This document shows, one piece after another, positions 1 to 9,127 of a stretch of DNA of 64,000 nucleotides (position 1 is the first letter of the stretch; each line of letters starts with the position of its first letter). Under the pieces are notes generated by a model. It had not been told where the DNA came from, searched no databases, and worked only from the letters and a program-made list of their open reading frames with translations. A program made the translations under genes and the position numbers. The stretch spans positions 1,116,001 through 1,180,000 of the forward strand of contig CAXXDU010000002.1 of NCBI GenBank assembly GCA_963667535.2. The letters run 5' to 3'. Source of the stretch: UBA5614 sp963667535 (GTDB lineage Bacteria; Cloacimonadota; Cloacimonadia; Cloacimonadales; Cloacimonadaceae).

Positions 1-1576
1 CAGAATCAAGCTCTACGACTGTTTGATTGGCAGTGATATCAATATGTCCTATTTCGATACCGGAGCTTACTCTCAGGCGGTTGATAAACTTCATGAGCTC
101 ACGTTTGGTGAGGTTTTCTTTGTAACCGATATTCAGATGGAAGGAGCTAAAGACGATGTTTTGTCTGTCTTGTTGTTTATCAGGCTGTCTGCCATTTCTT
201 AAACCGGAGGTTGTATTGGGACGCAGACCCTTATTGGGATTGGTTTCAGTTACCAAATCCAGGTCTGTGGCGTCTTTATAATAATCCAGAAAGCGGTTGA
301 ATTCGACTGAAACAAAGCGTTTAATCAGCTCTTCGCGGCTCAGCCAGCTTAGTTTCTTATAAACGTTTTCCATCATAGTATCTATCTTACTGTCATCCAC
401 TTCAATATTTTCCATGGTGTCTATCAGGTTAAAAAGCTGCTTCTCACAGATTTCTTTACCGGTGGGAACACGTTCCAGCGTGATTTCCCTGCCTAATCTG
501 CGTTCAATATTCTTAATCTGATTCAGTTCTTTGATATGGACGATTGTGACGGAAGTTCCGCTTTTACCAGCTCTGCCTGTTCTGCCTGAACGGTGGATAT
601 AGATATCCGGGTCAAGAGGTGCTTCGTAATTGATGATATGAGTCAGGTCATCCACATCCAGACCTCTGGCTGCTACATCTGTAGCAATCAAGAGCTGCAC
701 GTATTTATTGCGGAAACGGTTCATGACCAGGTCCCTTTGATTCTGGGATAAATCTCCGTGCAAAGCATCAGCATTGTATCCGTCCTGCTGCAATCTGCTG
801 GCGATTTCACCAGTTTCTGTACGTGTTTTGCAAAATACTATGCCATAGATTTTGGGATTGATATCAGCAATACGTTTGAGCGCTTTGTATTTGTCTTTGG
901 CATGAACTTTATAATACAGATGTTTGATATTATCAGCGCCCTGGTCTTTATTGCCAACAGCAATACGATGCGGGCTGGTCATAAAGGTCTTGGTGATTTC
1001 CACTACTTCTTTGGGCATAGTTGCGGAAAAGAGCAATATCTGCTTTTGAGCAGGAGTGTGGCTCATGATACTGAATATCTCTTCTTTAAAGCCCATATTG
1101 AGCATCTCATCAGCTTCATCCAGAATCAACCTTTCCAGTTGCTCCAGTTTCAACACTTTCTGACGCAGCATATCAAATACACGTCCGGGAGTGCCGACTA
1201 CTATATGTACTCCGCCTTTGAGCTGGTCTTTTTGTCTTTGGATGGGCGCGCCGCCATAGACAGGGCATATCCTGATGGCAGGCATATATTTGGCAAAGCT
1301 TTCAAAATCTTTGGTTATTTGCATACAGAGTTCACGGGTAGGGCAGAGGATAAGGGTTTGCACTACATTGCGCTTGCTATCTGTTTTACTGAGAACAGGA
1401 AAACCAAAAGCAGCAGTCTTGCCTGTGCCGGTCTGAGCCTGAGCTATCAAATCTGTGTCATGATCCAGTAACCATGGTATGGTTTCTTTCTGAATCGGAG
1501 TCGGGGTTATAAAGTTTAAGTCTGTAACTGCATTCTGCAGTGCTTCAGATAAACCCATTTCGTTAAATTTCTTCAT
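1..1576 (-). CDS. DEAD-box ATP-dependent RNA helicase, C-terminus cut by window edge
   Basis: ATP-dependent RNA unwinding, as expected for ribosome assembly or cold-adapted RNA turnover (family knowledge). I translated it from the minus strand: it starts MKKFNEMGLSEALQ, with an upstream AAGAAGGA ribosome site four bases before the ATG. Visible motifs are the Q motif near residue 29, Walker A AQTGTGKT at 47-54, DEAD at 153-156, SAT at 184-186 and the helicase C-terminal RSGRTGRAGKSG motif. The last roughly 75 residues seen look like a DbpA-type RNA-binding domain, with an ELMKFINRL-like segment, so the protein resembles the DeaD/CsdA/DbpA group. At least 525 codons lie in the window and the stop is outside. 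It stands alone here with no operon partner visible. Confidence 0.93.
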   Translation of the reverse strand, partial: MKKFNEMGLSEALQNAVTDLNFITPTPIQKETIPWLLDHDTDLIAQAQTGTGKTAAFGFPVLSKTDSKRNVVQTLILCPTRELCMQITKDFESFAKYMPAIRICPVYGGAPIQRQKDQLKGGVHIVVGTPGRVFDMLRQKVLKLEQLERLILDEADEMLNMGFKEEIFSIMSHTPAQKQILLFSATMPKEVVEITKTFMTSPHRIAVGNKDQGADNIKHLYYKVHAKDKYKALKRIADINPKIYGIVFCKTRTETGEIASRLQQDGYNADALHGDLSQNQRDLVMNRFRNKYVQLLIATDVAARGLDVDDLTHIINYEAPLDPDIYIHRSGRTGRAGKSGTSVTIVHIKELNQIKNIERRLGREITLERVPTGKEICEKQLFNLIDTMENIEVDDSKIDTMMENVYKKLSWLSREELIKRFVSVEFNRFLDYYKDATDLDLVTETNPNKGLRPNTTSGLRNGRQPDKQQDRQNIVFSSFHLNIGYKENLTKRELMKFINRLRVSSGIEIGHIDITANQTVVELDS

Positions 1577-1957
1577 TAGTCCTTCTTACTTGTTATAATG
1601 CCATGATTTTCGGATAGGCTTATCTGTCAAAGCTAATTTATTCAATATCAATTGCTTCACAGTGTTTCTATCCTTCTACCCATCCCCAATCAAGTTGAGG
1701 ACAGGCTCCGACACAGAGAAAAAAAGACTCAGAGCAAAGATTTTTAAGGCAGAGAAACAGAGATAGAGAGAAGCAGAGTTTCAATTCTCGTAGTTGTTAT
1801 TCAGTGTGCTTAAATCTGTCTACTATTTAAGAATTGTCATGTGGTTGAAAGTTTAGTATTGCAGTATTAACAACTCTGGTTAGATTGTGTTTATACATAT
1901 TCTTTACGCTTTCTTATTCTCAACCTGACTATGTTATCCCATAGAAGGAGAGCCACC
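1577..1957. other. Intergenic region between divergent helicase and phosphoesterase genes
   Basis: No gene is visible. Around 1715-1785 there is a purine-rich low-complexity stretch with AGAGAAGCAGAG-like words, the same simple repeat that recurs near 27250-27330 and 56259-56320. The helicase and phosphoesterase promoters should both lie here, but I cannot point to a convincing hexamer pair. Confidence 0.5.
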
Positions 1958-3277
1958 ATGAGAGTGTTTTGGACGATTATTACTCTGTGTTTTTTAGGCT
2001 TACTTACATCATGCAATCTATTGAAACCTGAAAGTCACACACATCCGGGCATCAATCCATTCACCCATAGTGGGAGTGAAAGAAACATGATTGTGATTAT
2101 CAGCGATTTACATCTGGGCGCAGACCTCTCCTATTCTGAAACAGTAACAAATCTAAAGCCTCTGGAGCATCTGCTCAATAAAATCAGGATATCTCCCAAT
2201 GTAAAGGAACTTGTAATCGCCGGTGATCTGGCAGATGAATGGTTTGTCCCGGCCACTACAGACACTTATGACGGACAGGGACAGATTGGCTTTGTTCAAC
2301 GTGTGGCACAAACCAACCCGGGAGTTATCAATGCTATAAACGCTATTATCCAGGATGGGGAAATACTTGTCACATATATACCCGGGAATCATGATCTGGG
2401 CATATCTGCAGAGAATTACGCCAACATCCTGCCGGGGATTAGTCAAGCCCGGGATGAGGAACAAGGTCTGGGTACATATTCTCCCGAAGGTCATCCTGAA
2501 ATTGCCATTGAACACGGACACAGATACAACATGTTCTGTGCACCTGACCCGCTTTCCAATCAGACTGTCTCGCCGGGTTCAATACAGCCTCCCGGATATT
2601 TTTTTACCAGAATAGCAGCGCTACATGTAGCGCAGAATTGCCATACATCAGGTGACACCCTGCCTACTATCACACCCAATACAAGCGGAGGTAACAGCCA
2701 ACTGGCTGCTTATTACTACTGGGAAACCTGGAAAGGACTATTAACAAATTTGCCTATTCAAAACAGTTTTGATGAGAAAATAATTGTTACCAATATTGAT
2801 GGCGTCCATGGCACCTACTCAGTAAATGACATCCTGCCTTATCAGTCAACTCCCGGCGGTGTGATAGATTTCACTCTCTTTCATGGTATATATGAAAACT
2901 GGGAACAAAGACAAATCCTAAACCATGTACCTATCCATATCCCTGCTGAACTGGCTATGCTCAACGCAACTTCTAACCCTTTTACAGATACTCAGGCAGC
3001 AACGCAATACTTCATGAACCCCGCTTCCAATAAACGCATCGTAGTCTTTGGACATACGCATGTTTCAGCGTTTATTACATCAAACAATTACAACGGACTA
3101 AAATCAATCTATGCCAATTCCGGCACCTGGATTGATCATAATCCTGGTCAGCCCTTGATGACCTTTGTGGTGATTACTCCCCAAAATACTGATACTGCTT
3201 CACAAACTTACGTTAAGCTTTACAACTATGAAGGCGAAGTTGTAACCCAAATGGCAACAGATTCGCTAAGGTATTAA
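1958..3277 (+). CDS. Calcineurin-like metallophosphoesterase lipoprotein
   Basis: Probable membrane-anchored phosphatase or phosphodiesterase of unknown substrate. I chose the ATG at 1958 over the upstream in-frame ATG at 1931 because GAAGGAG sits seven bases before it and the protein then begins with a clean lipoprotein signal (MRVFWTIITLCFLGLLTSC, Cys as the lipidated residue). The metallophosphoesterase metal-binding motifs appear in order: SDLHLG, AGDLADEW, PGNHDLG, EHGH and FGHTH, so the active site looks complete. The protein is 439 residues. It lies alone between the helicase and a repeat block. Confidence 0.9.
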   Translation: MRVFWTIITLCFLGLLTSCNLLKPESHTHPGINPFTHSGSERNMIVIISDLHLGADLSYSETVTNLKPLEHLLNKIRISPNVKELVIAGDLADEWFVPATTDTYDGQGQIGFVQRVAQTNPGVINAINAIIQDGEILVTYIPGNHDLGISAENYANILPGISQARDEEQGLGTYSPEGHPEIAIEHGHRYNMFCAPDPLSNQTVSPGSIQPPGYFFTRIAALHVAQNCHTSGDTLPTITPNTSGGNSQLAAYYYWETWKGLLTNLPIQNSFDEKIIVTNIDGVHGTYSVNDILPYQSTPGGVIDFTLFHGIYENWEQRQILNHVPIHIPAELAMLNATSNPFTDTQAATQYFMNPASNKRIVVFGHTHVSAFITSNNYNGLKSIYANSGTWIDHNPGQPLMTFVVITPQNTDTASQTYVKLYNYEGEVVTQMATDSLRY

Positions 3278-3333
3278 CAACTGTCCTTTATACTTGATAT
3301 CCTTTTCTTGTTCTTAATACTTCTTATTTATTG

Positions 3334-3542
3334 CTTCTATATCTATTGTTTGACGCAGGGAGTCTGCAGGGAGTCTACAGGGACTTTGCGGGGAGTTTAG
3401 TCCCCGCTGACTTCCTGTAGATTCTCTTTAGAATCTTTATAAAATCCTCTGGTCAGTTAAGGTATAAACAGGAGATTAAGAAGGGATAATAAGCAAGTAA
3501 GGATAGAGAAAGGGAAAGAATAAGTATGTAGTTCTGCATTTA
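3334..3542 (+). repeat. Dispersed ~210-bp repeat (module B), copy 1
   Basis: This stretch matches the reverse complement of 57258-57475 along its whole length with scattered differences. It contains repeated GGGAGTCT-type words, then TCAGTTAAGGTATAAAC, and ends in GTATGTAGTTCTGCATTTA, which is half of the GTAGT-CCGC palindrome seen elsewhere. In both places it sits next to the MITE-like element. No ORF is supported inside it. Confidence 0.8.
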
Positions 3543-3748
3543 GAGGCTGTGTGAAAATGAATAAGCGGATAGCTGGAGTTCAAAATTCCCTCATCATGTA
3601 TAGGATAGATACTTTTGTAGAAGGGAATTTCGGACTTCAGCTAACACCTTTACAGATAACGCATTCCGAAGTCCGATTTGCCCAATCACAAAGATATCTA
3701 CTGAAGGCTTAAAAAAGGCAAATTGAACTCCGGGAATGCTCTTCCTTT
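3543..3748 (+). mobile_element. MITE-like element, copy 1 (right end lost)
   Basis: The left terminus GAGGCTGTGTGAAAAT matches the termini of the copies at 10688-10912 and 56987-57206. Inside are two imperfect hairpins: AGCTGGAGTTCAAAATTCCCT pairs with the later AGGGAATTTCGGACTTCAGCT, and CCGAAGTCCGATTTGCCC pairs with GGCAAATTGAACTCCGG. After CTTCCTTT at 3748 the sequence passes abruptly into a different repeat, so the right inverted terminus is missing. There is no transposase; an autonomous partner elsewhere would have to mobilise it. Confidence 0.75.
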
Positions 3749-3803
3749 CGGGCTTTAGCCCGGCGCATAGCCCACATAATTGAGTGCCGTAGGTACGAAA
3801 CAT
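3749..3803 (+). repeat. GGGCTTTAGCCC palindromic repeat
   Basis: A short hairpin (CGGGCTTTAGCCCGG) followed by GAGTGCCGTAGGTACGAAACAT. The same unit occurs inverted at about 28530-28598, and its hairpin part also at 28441-28462. It abuts the truncated end of the MITE-like element. Confidence 0.65.
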
Positions 3804-3837
3804 CATTGCCTCTTATCTGGTATTGAATTGTACCGTC

Positions 3838-4330
3838 CTACCGGACTCAGGTGTTCTACATCTCTGACCAAGCACTAACGTGCCGAGTTACATAGTAACG
3901 TCCTACGGACTGAGTAAAGAATTTCTTTGCGTCTTTAGCGTCCTTTGCGTTAAAAAAAACCTAAGTATGGCAGTAAGAGAAAAGATAAGCTTGGATATGT
4001 GAGGCACATATCCTACGGGTTGTAGGTTACCTGCCTCAGGTGACCAAAGATTGCTACGCATATTGAATAGATTCGTTTGGACAACCGAGGGCGGTTATCC
4101 TACAGTTATAACAAAGTATGCAATTTACAAAACCGCATAAATGCGGGACTACATACATAAACTCTCTCTGAGACTCTGCGGCTTTACGACTCTGCGTTAT
4201 ACTCCTTTCCACAAAACTTTCTCAGTGTTTCCTGACTCCGTGTCTCTAAATAGCTAAAACAGCACGTCCTTCGACAAGCTCAGGATGACAACAAGGGCTC
4301 TACTGCGACAGGATAGTAAGACTGATCAAC
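3838..4330 (-). repeat. Composite repeat block, copy 1 (inverted relative to the other two)
   Basis: Read on the minus strand, this block repeats the order of modules found at 27340-28000 and 56331-56820. The modules are the GTAGTCCCGC/GCGGTTTT palindrome (4121-4156), the AGGATA...TGTCC hairpins (3993-4013 and 4079-4100), the GGTCACCTG-AGG-CAGGTTACC palindrome (4025-4045), the CAGTCCGTAGGACGTTAC stretch (3892-3920), and the CTTCGACAAGCTCAGGATGAC/TGCGACAGGA words at 4268-4315. No coding sequence is evident in it. Confidence 0.7.
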
Positions 4331-4467
4331 TGATGGGTAGAGATTATACTAGAGATTATTGTATAGGTGAGTGAATATTGCTTGACGAAATCTACTTTGA
4401 AATAAGATATCTTTAATTCTAATAACTGATAATAGTAGAAAAAGATAAACGATAAAGAGGTAGGACG

Positions 4468-5349
4468 ATGAAAGAGCTGATAATCAACAATTTGACAAAG
4501 ACTTACGGCAATGGTGTGCAAGCGCTTAAAAGCGTAAATCTGACCATCGGTGAAGGTATGTTTGGACTTTTGGGTCCCAATGGCGCCGGTAAATCAACTC
4601 TGATGAGGACGATTGCGACTCTGCAGGAAGCAGACAGCGGCAGCGTGACATTTGATGGAATTGATGTAACCAAAGACCAGACAGCGATTCGTAAGAGACT
4701 GGGTTTCCTGCCTCAGGACTTTGATTTTTATCCCAATATTTCTGCCTATGATATGCTGAGCCATCTTGCCAGACTCAAAGGTGTTTCCAATCTGAGAGAA
4801 CGCAAAAAGATAGTATATCATTATCTGAATGAAGTTAACCTGTTTGACAGCAGGAAAAAGCATCTGGGCAGCTTTTCAGGCGGCATGAAACAACGTTTTG
4901 GCATTGCTCAGGCTTTGTTGGGAGAACCGGACTTACTGATAGTGGATGAGCCGACTGCGGGTCTTGACCCTAAGGAACGTAATCACTTTTACAATATTCT
5001 GTCTGAATTGGGAGAAAACAGGATAATCATACTTTCCACCCATATCGTGGATGATGTAAGTGAGCTATGCAGTGAATTTGCCATCATTCACAGAGGAGAA
5101 GTGGTACTCGAAGCCAATCCAATAGAGGCAATCAACACCATCAAAGGTCAGCTTTGGAAGAAGCTGGTAAACAAGGATGAAATTGAGCGTTACCAAAGCA
5201 AATTCAAGGTTATTTCCACCCGGCTAAACAGCGGAAAAGTGCAAATCACAGTGGAAAGCCCAGAGCTTCCTGATGATGGCTTTAGCGCTAAAGACCCTGA
5301 TTTATCGGATGTGTACTTCAGCACAATTCCGGCTGAAGAAATCATTTGA
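4468..5349 (+). CDS. ABC transporter ATP-binding protein
   Basis: ATPase subunit of an ABC transporter or exporter. Walker A GPNGAGKS lies at residues 36-43, the signature SFSGGMKQR near 135-143, Walker B LLIVDEP with Asp160/Glu161, and the H-loop STHIVDD near 191-197. The 293-residue length and the C-terminal extension fit the exporter-type (CcmA/NatA-like) ATPases. GAGGTAGGACG before the ATG gives a ribosome site. Its stop is 13 bases before the permease/M1 peptidase fusion gene, so the two form an operon and should be partners. Confidence 0.92.
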   Translation: MKELIINNLTKTYGNGVQALKSVNLTIGEGMFGLLGPNGAGKSTLMRTIATLQEADSGSVTFDGIDVTKDQTAIRKRLGFLPQDFDFYPNISAYDMLSHLARLKGVSNLRERKKIVYHYLNEVNLFDSRKKHLGSFSGGMKQRFGIAQALLGEPDLLIVDEPTAGLDPKERNHFYNILSELGENRIIILSTHIVDDVSELCSEFAIIHRGEVVLEANPIEAINTIKGQLWKKLVNKDEIERYQSKFKVISTRLNSGKVQITVESPELPDDGFSAKDPDLSDVYFSTIPAEEII

Positions 5350-5362
5350 GAAGGGGTAACTG

Positions 5363-8300
5363 ATGTTTTGGGAAATGCTGTCTTTTGAGCTAAAATACAG
5401 GCTTAGCAAGATTTCCACATACGTTTATATGGCGCTGTTCTTTTTAGTCTCGGGATTTGCAGTGGTGATATCTGCCGGAGCATTTACGGGAATGAAAGTC
5501 AATATCGCCGGTGGAGAGAGGCTACTGTTAAATTCACCTTTCTTTATCCATACCACAATTCTCGGCTTTCAGATGATAGCTGTGTTTATCTGTGCAGCCT
5601 TTTCGGGTAATGCTATCAGCCGTGATTATGAATATAATATGTTTCAGATTATCTGCACCAAACCGGTAAGCAAATTTAGCTATCTGGTGGGCAGATTTGT
5701 AGGTAATGCAGTAGTGATTACCCTCATTTTGCTCTCAGTGGCAGCCGGTATATTTGTCGCTTCTATCTTGCCCTGGCTGGACAGAAGCTATTTTGGACCT
5801 ATCATTCCTGCTGCTTATTTCTGGCCCTATATTACTATAGTTTTACCAAATATGATATTCTCCTGCGGGATATTCTTTGCTGTAGGAGCTTTGACCAAAA
5901 AACAGGTTACAGTGTATGTCAGTGCTATTGTGCTGCTGGTAATCTATACCATCATCGGCATCCTTGCCAGCAAAGTAAGCATGAAAGAACTGATGGCAAT
6001 CCTGGACCCCTTTGCATCTTCTACATCGGGCTTTATCACAGAAAAGATGACTATGGCAGAAATGAATACCAAGCTGGTGCCGTTTGCTCCGATATTGCTG
6101 ATAAACCGTTTAATCTGGCTGGGCATCGGATTTCTGCTGTTTTGGGCATCATATATAAAAACCACTTTCAAGTATCCCGAGTCCACAGAAAAAGTGAATA
6201 AACACAAGATATCCACTACCAGGTATATTCCCTATACAGGTGATGTAAGCAAAGTACAAAAGGATTTCTCATTTGCGCAATCCTGGCAGCAGTTTTACTA
6301 TCTGAGCATCATGGAGTTCAAAAACATCACTTCCCGCTTCTATTTCTGGATACTGTTTGTGCTGGGTCTGGTAGTCGTTGGTTTTGCCGTATATTCGCAA
6401 GGGCAGATTTATGAAACCACCACTTTACCTGTAACATACAAGATACTGGATGGCATTACAAGCGGAGTTGCGACTCTATTAATAGTAATTATTACCCTAT
6501 TTACAGGTGAACTGCTGTGGGAGAGCCGGACCCGTAGGGTAGACCTGATTATGGACAGCACACCTGCAACCACCGGTGTGTTTATGTTTTCCAAGTTTGT
6601 AGCTCTGCTGGGTATTGAGATGTTTATCATCATTTCTGCCATGTTGATAGGGATGGTATATCAGCTTATCAGCGGGTTTACCAATATTAAACCTGATGTC
6701 TATCTTATCACTCTGGGTTATCAGTTTATGCTATACCTGCGCCTAACAGCGATAGCATTTACCATACATATTCTGGTTAATAATAAATATGTGTCTCATT
6801 TTGCTTTTCTGGGGTGTCTGGGACTATCATCTATGGTGGGTTTGATCGGGCTAGAGCATCCTCTGTTCAATTACGGCTCAGGAATCGGGAGAAGCTATTC
6901 TGATATGTCCGGCTGGAACAATACATGGATGAGAGACCTGGTCAATTCAACTCTGTGGACTGCGGTTACCGCTCTCGGATTATTATTAGCCCTGCTATTA
7001 TACCCCAGAGGAAGAAACAACAATTTTAAAGAGCGGATTGCTGTGCTCAGACAAAGGATAAATCCCAAAGTTATTACTGTTGCAGCAGCATTGGCAGCGG
7101 TTTATCTGATAACAGCTTCTATCGTTTTCTATAATAATAATGTAATCCATGATTTTCATCTTGGTAAGACCTGGACAAAGCTCCATGCTCAGGAAGAAAA
7201 AATGTATAAAGCCTGGGATGGTATTCCCAGTCCCAGAATCACGGATGTCAGCCTCAAAATTGACCTGTATCCTGAACAGCAAAGAGGTGAATTTAGCGGT
7301 AGATTAACCCTCAAGAATAAAGAGACCGTACCCATAGATTCCATGTACGTGGGTTACAATCAGAATATGGAACTGAAACAGCTTGCCTTTAGCAGGATGA
7401 TTACCACCAGAAGCGTGGATACAGATAAAGGCATCAGGACGTACTATTTCAAGCAACCTCTAATGCCGGGAGAAAGCTTTGTAACTGAATTTACTGTAGT
7501 TTCCAAACCCAAAGGGTATAGTGGGGGAGTTGTTCGCAAAAACGGTACCTTTATGACCAATATGGAGTTTATGCCCGGATTTGCATATAATGACCAGGGG
7601 GAGATTTCCAGTCCTGATAAACGCAAGAAAATGGGCTTACCACCTAAAGAAAGAACAGCCAAAGTTGATGATATTAAAGCCAGAATGAATACCTTTATCT
7701 CCAACGATGCCGATTGGGTAAATTATGAAGTGGTAATGAGTACTACGCCTTCACAAACTGCTATCTCACCCGGCTACCTTATTAAGGAATGGACACAAGG
7801 TGACAGAAAATACTACCATTATAAAATGGATAAGCCAATTCTGAATTTCGTAGCATTCCTTTCTGCCAAACTGGAAGTGAAGAAAGACTTCTGGCAAAGC
7901 AAAACTAATCCGGAACAGAAAGTGAATCTGGAAATATATTATGATGATGACCATCCCTATAATCTGGAAAGAATGATGGATGGGATGAAAGGCGCACTTA
8001 CTTATTATACTGATAACTTTGGCGCTTTTCAACACAGAGTATTACGTATTGTGGAATTTCCCCGCTGGGCGACTTATGCTCAATCTTTCCCGACGACCAT
8101 TCCCTTTTCTGAATCTATAGGTTTTATAGCAGATGTCAAAACAGCAAAAGGGGATATCGATTATCCTTTGTATGTTACTGCCCATGAAACAGCACATCAG
8201 TGGTGGGCACATCAGGTAGTGGGTGGGGCAGTACAAGGCGCTCAGATGCTCAGTGAAGCTTTTGCCCAATATTCTGCTCTGAAAGTAATGGAACATAAAT

Positions 8301-9016
8301 TCGGGAAAGCTAATATTGGCAAATTTCTCAAGAGTGAGCTGGATTCTTATGTAGCGATGCGCAGTAGTGAGAGCCGTTCAGAACAACCTCTCTATCAGGT
8401 GGAAACTCAGCAATACATATTTTATAATAAAGGCTCAGTTGTAATGTACGGCATGGCTGATAGAATCGGTGAAGCAAATATGAACAGGGCTTTGGCGGGA
8501 TTTCTGCAAGCATATAAATTCTCCTCCCGACCCTATCCTAATACGTTAGATTTCCTGACCTATCTGGATAAGGAAACCCCGGACTCTCTGAAGTATCTGA
8601 TTGAGGATTGGTATAAAAAAGTTACCATGTATGACAATAAAATTACTCATATCAAACTGACGAAACCCAAAGGTAATGAGAAGAATTATAAGGTAGATTT
8701 TGATGTGGAAACTGCCAAGCTGTATGATGATGGTAAGGGTGTATTCTCCAAAACCAAAATGAACGACCCGGTTGAAGTAGTAGTTTTTGCTGAAAGCCCG
8801 AATAAAAATAAGGATAATGCCATACAACTTTACAAGACTGTAGTACGGATAACCAACGGCAAGAAGCACTTTACGGTGATAACAGCCAAAAAACCTGATA
8901 AAGTGGGAGTTGACCCCAATTTCTTACTTGTAGATAAAAATCCTTTCGATAATATTGTCTCTGCCAATGGTTCGATTAATAGCGAGATGTCCGCTGAGGC
9001 AAGGCAGGAAAATTAA
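5363..9016 (+). CDS. ABC transporter permease fused to an M1-family peptidase domain
   Basis: A 1217-residue inner-membrane protein. The N-terminal ~600 residues hold two sets of hydrophobic segments typical of exporter-type permeases. After a further membrane span near residue 575-592 comes an extracytoplasmic M1-like domain with HETAH at residues 941-945 and a downstream SEAF whose Glu965 is the likely third zinc ligand. The interval from the second His to that Glu is 19 residues rather than the usual 18. The usual GAMEN segment is replaced by a segment ending in IPFSESIGF. Such fusions are known in the Bacteroidetes, but the substrate is unknown. AAGGGG precedes the start, and the ATPase gene lies immediately upstream. 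Confidence 0.9.
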   Translation: MFWEMLSFELKYRLSKISTYVYMALFFLVSGFAVVISAGAFTGMKVNIAGGERLLLNSPFFIHTTILGFQMIAVFICAAFSGNAISRDYEYNMFQIICTKPVSKFSYLVGRFVGNAVVITLILLSVAAGIFVASILPWLDRSYFGPIIPAAYFWPYITIVLPNMIFSCGIFFAVGALTKKQVTVYVSAIVLLVIYTIIGILASKVSMKELMAILDPFASSTSGFITEKMTMAEMNTKLVPFAPILLINRLIWLGIGFLLFWASYIKTTFKYPESTEKVNKHKISTTRYIPYTGDVSKVQKDFSFAQSWQQFYYLSIMEFKNITSRFYFWILFVLGLVVVGFAVYSQGQIYETTTLPVTYKILDGITSGVATLLIVIITLFTGELLWESRTRRVDLIMDSTPATTGVFMFSKFVALLGIEMFIIISAMLIGMVYQLISGFTNIKPDVYLITLGYQFMLYLRLTAIAFTIHILVNNKYVSHFAFLGCLGLSSMVGLIGLEHPLFNYGSGIGRSYSDMSGWNNTWMRDLVNSTLWTAVTALGLLLALLLYPRGRNNNFKERIAVLRQRINPKVITVAAALAAVYLITASIVFYNNNVIHDFHLGKTWTKLHAQEEKMYKAWDGIPSPRITDVSLKIDLYPEQQRGEFSGRLTLKNKETVPIDSMYVGYNQNMELKQLAFSRMITTRSVDTDKGIRTYYFKQPLMPGESFVTEFTVVSKPKGYSGGVVRKNGTFMTNMEFMPGFAYNDQGEISSPDKRKKMGLPPKERTAKVDDIKARMNTFISNDADWVNYEVVMSTTPSQTAISPGYLIKEWTQGDRKYYHYKMDKPILNFVAFLSAKLEVKKDFWQSKTNPEQKVNLEIYYDDDHPYNLERMMDGMKGALTYYTDNFGAFQHRVLRIVEFPRWATYAQSFPTTIPFSESIGFIADVKTAKGDIDYPLYVTAHETAHQWWAHQVVGGAVQGAQMLSEAFAQYSALKVMEHKFGKANIGKFLKSELDSYVAMRSSESRSEQPLYQVETQQYIFYNKGSVVMYGMADRIGEANMNRALAGFLQAYKFSSRPYPNTLDFLTYLDKETPDSLKYLIEDWYKKVTMYDNKITHIKLTKPKGNEKNYKVDFDVETAKLYDDGKGVFSKTKMNDPVEVVVFAESPNKNKDNAIQLYKTVVRITNGKKHFTVITAKKPDKVGVDPNFLLVDKNPFDNIVSANGSINSEMSAEARQEN

Positions 9017-9127
9017 TCATCTAAAGCAGGTTAGTGATATAAAAATGCTAACCTGCTTCACTATTTCATATTGACAAAAAATACAGATGAAGTGAAGCAT
9101 GCATCAATCATACTGAGGAGTGAAGCT

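Noticed and set aside
758..1471. 237-codon plus-strand ORF
   Set aside because: Antisense shadow of the DEAD-box helicase, whose motifs on the minus strand are unambiguous.
3594..3806. Minus-strand ORF with IGQIGLRNALSVKVLAEVRNS
   Set aside because: It is only a reading of the MITE-like element; the same peptide appears at 10653-10835 in another element copy and both lack ribosome sites.
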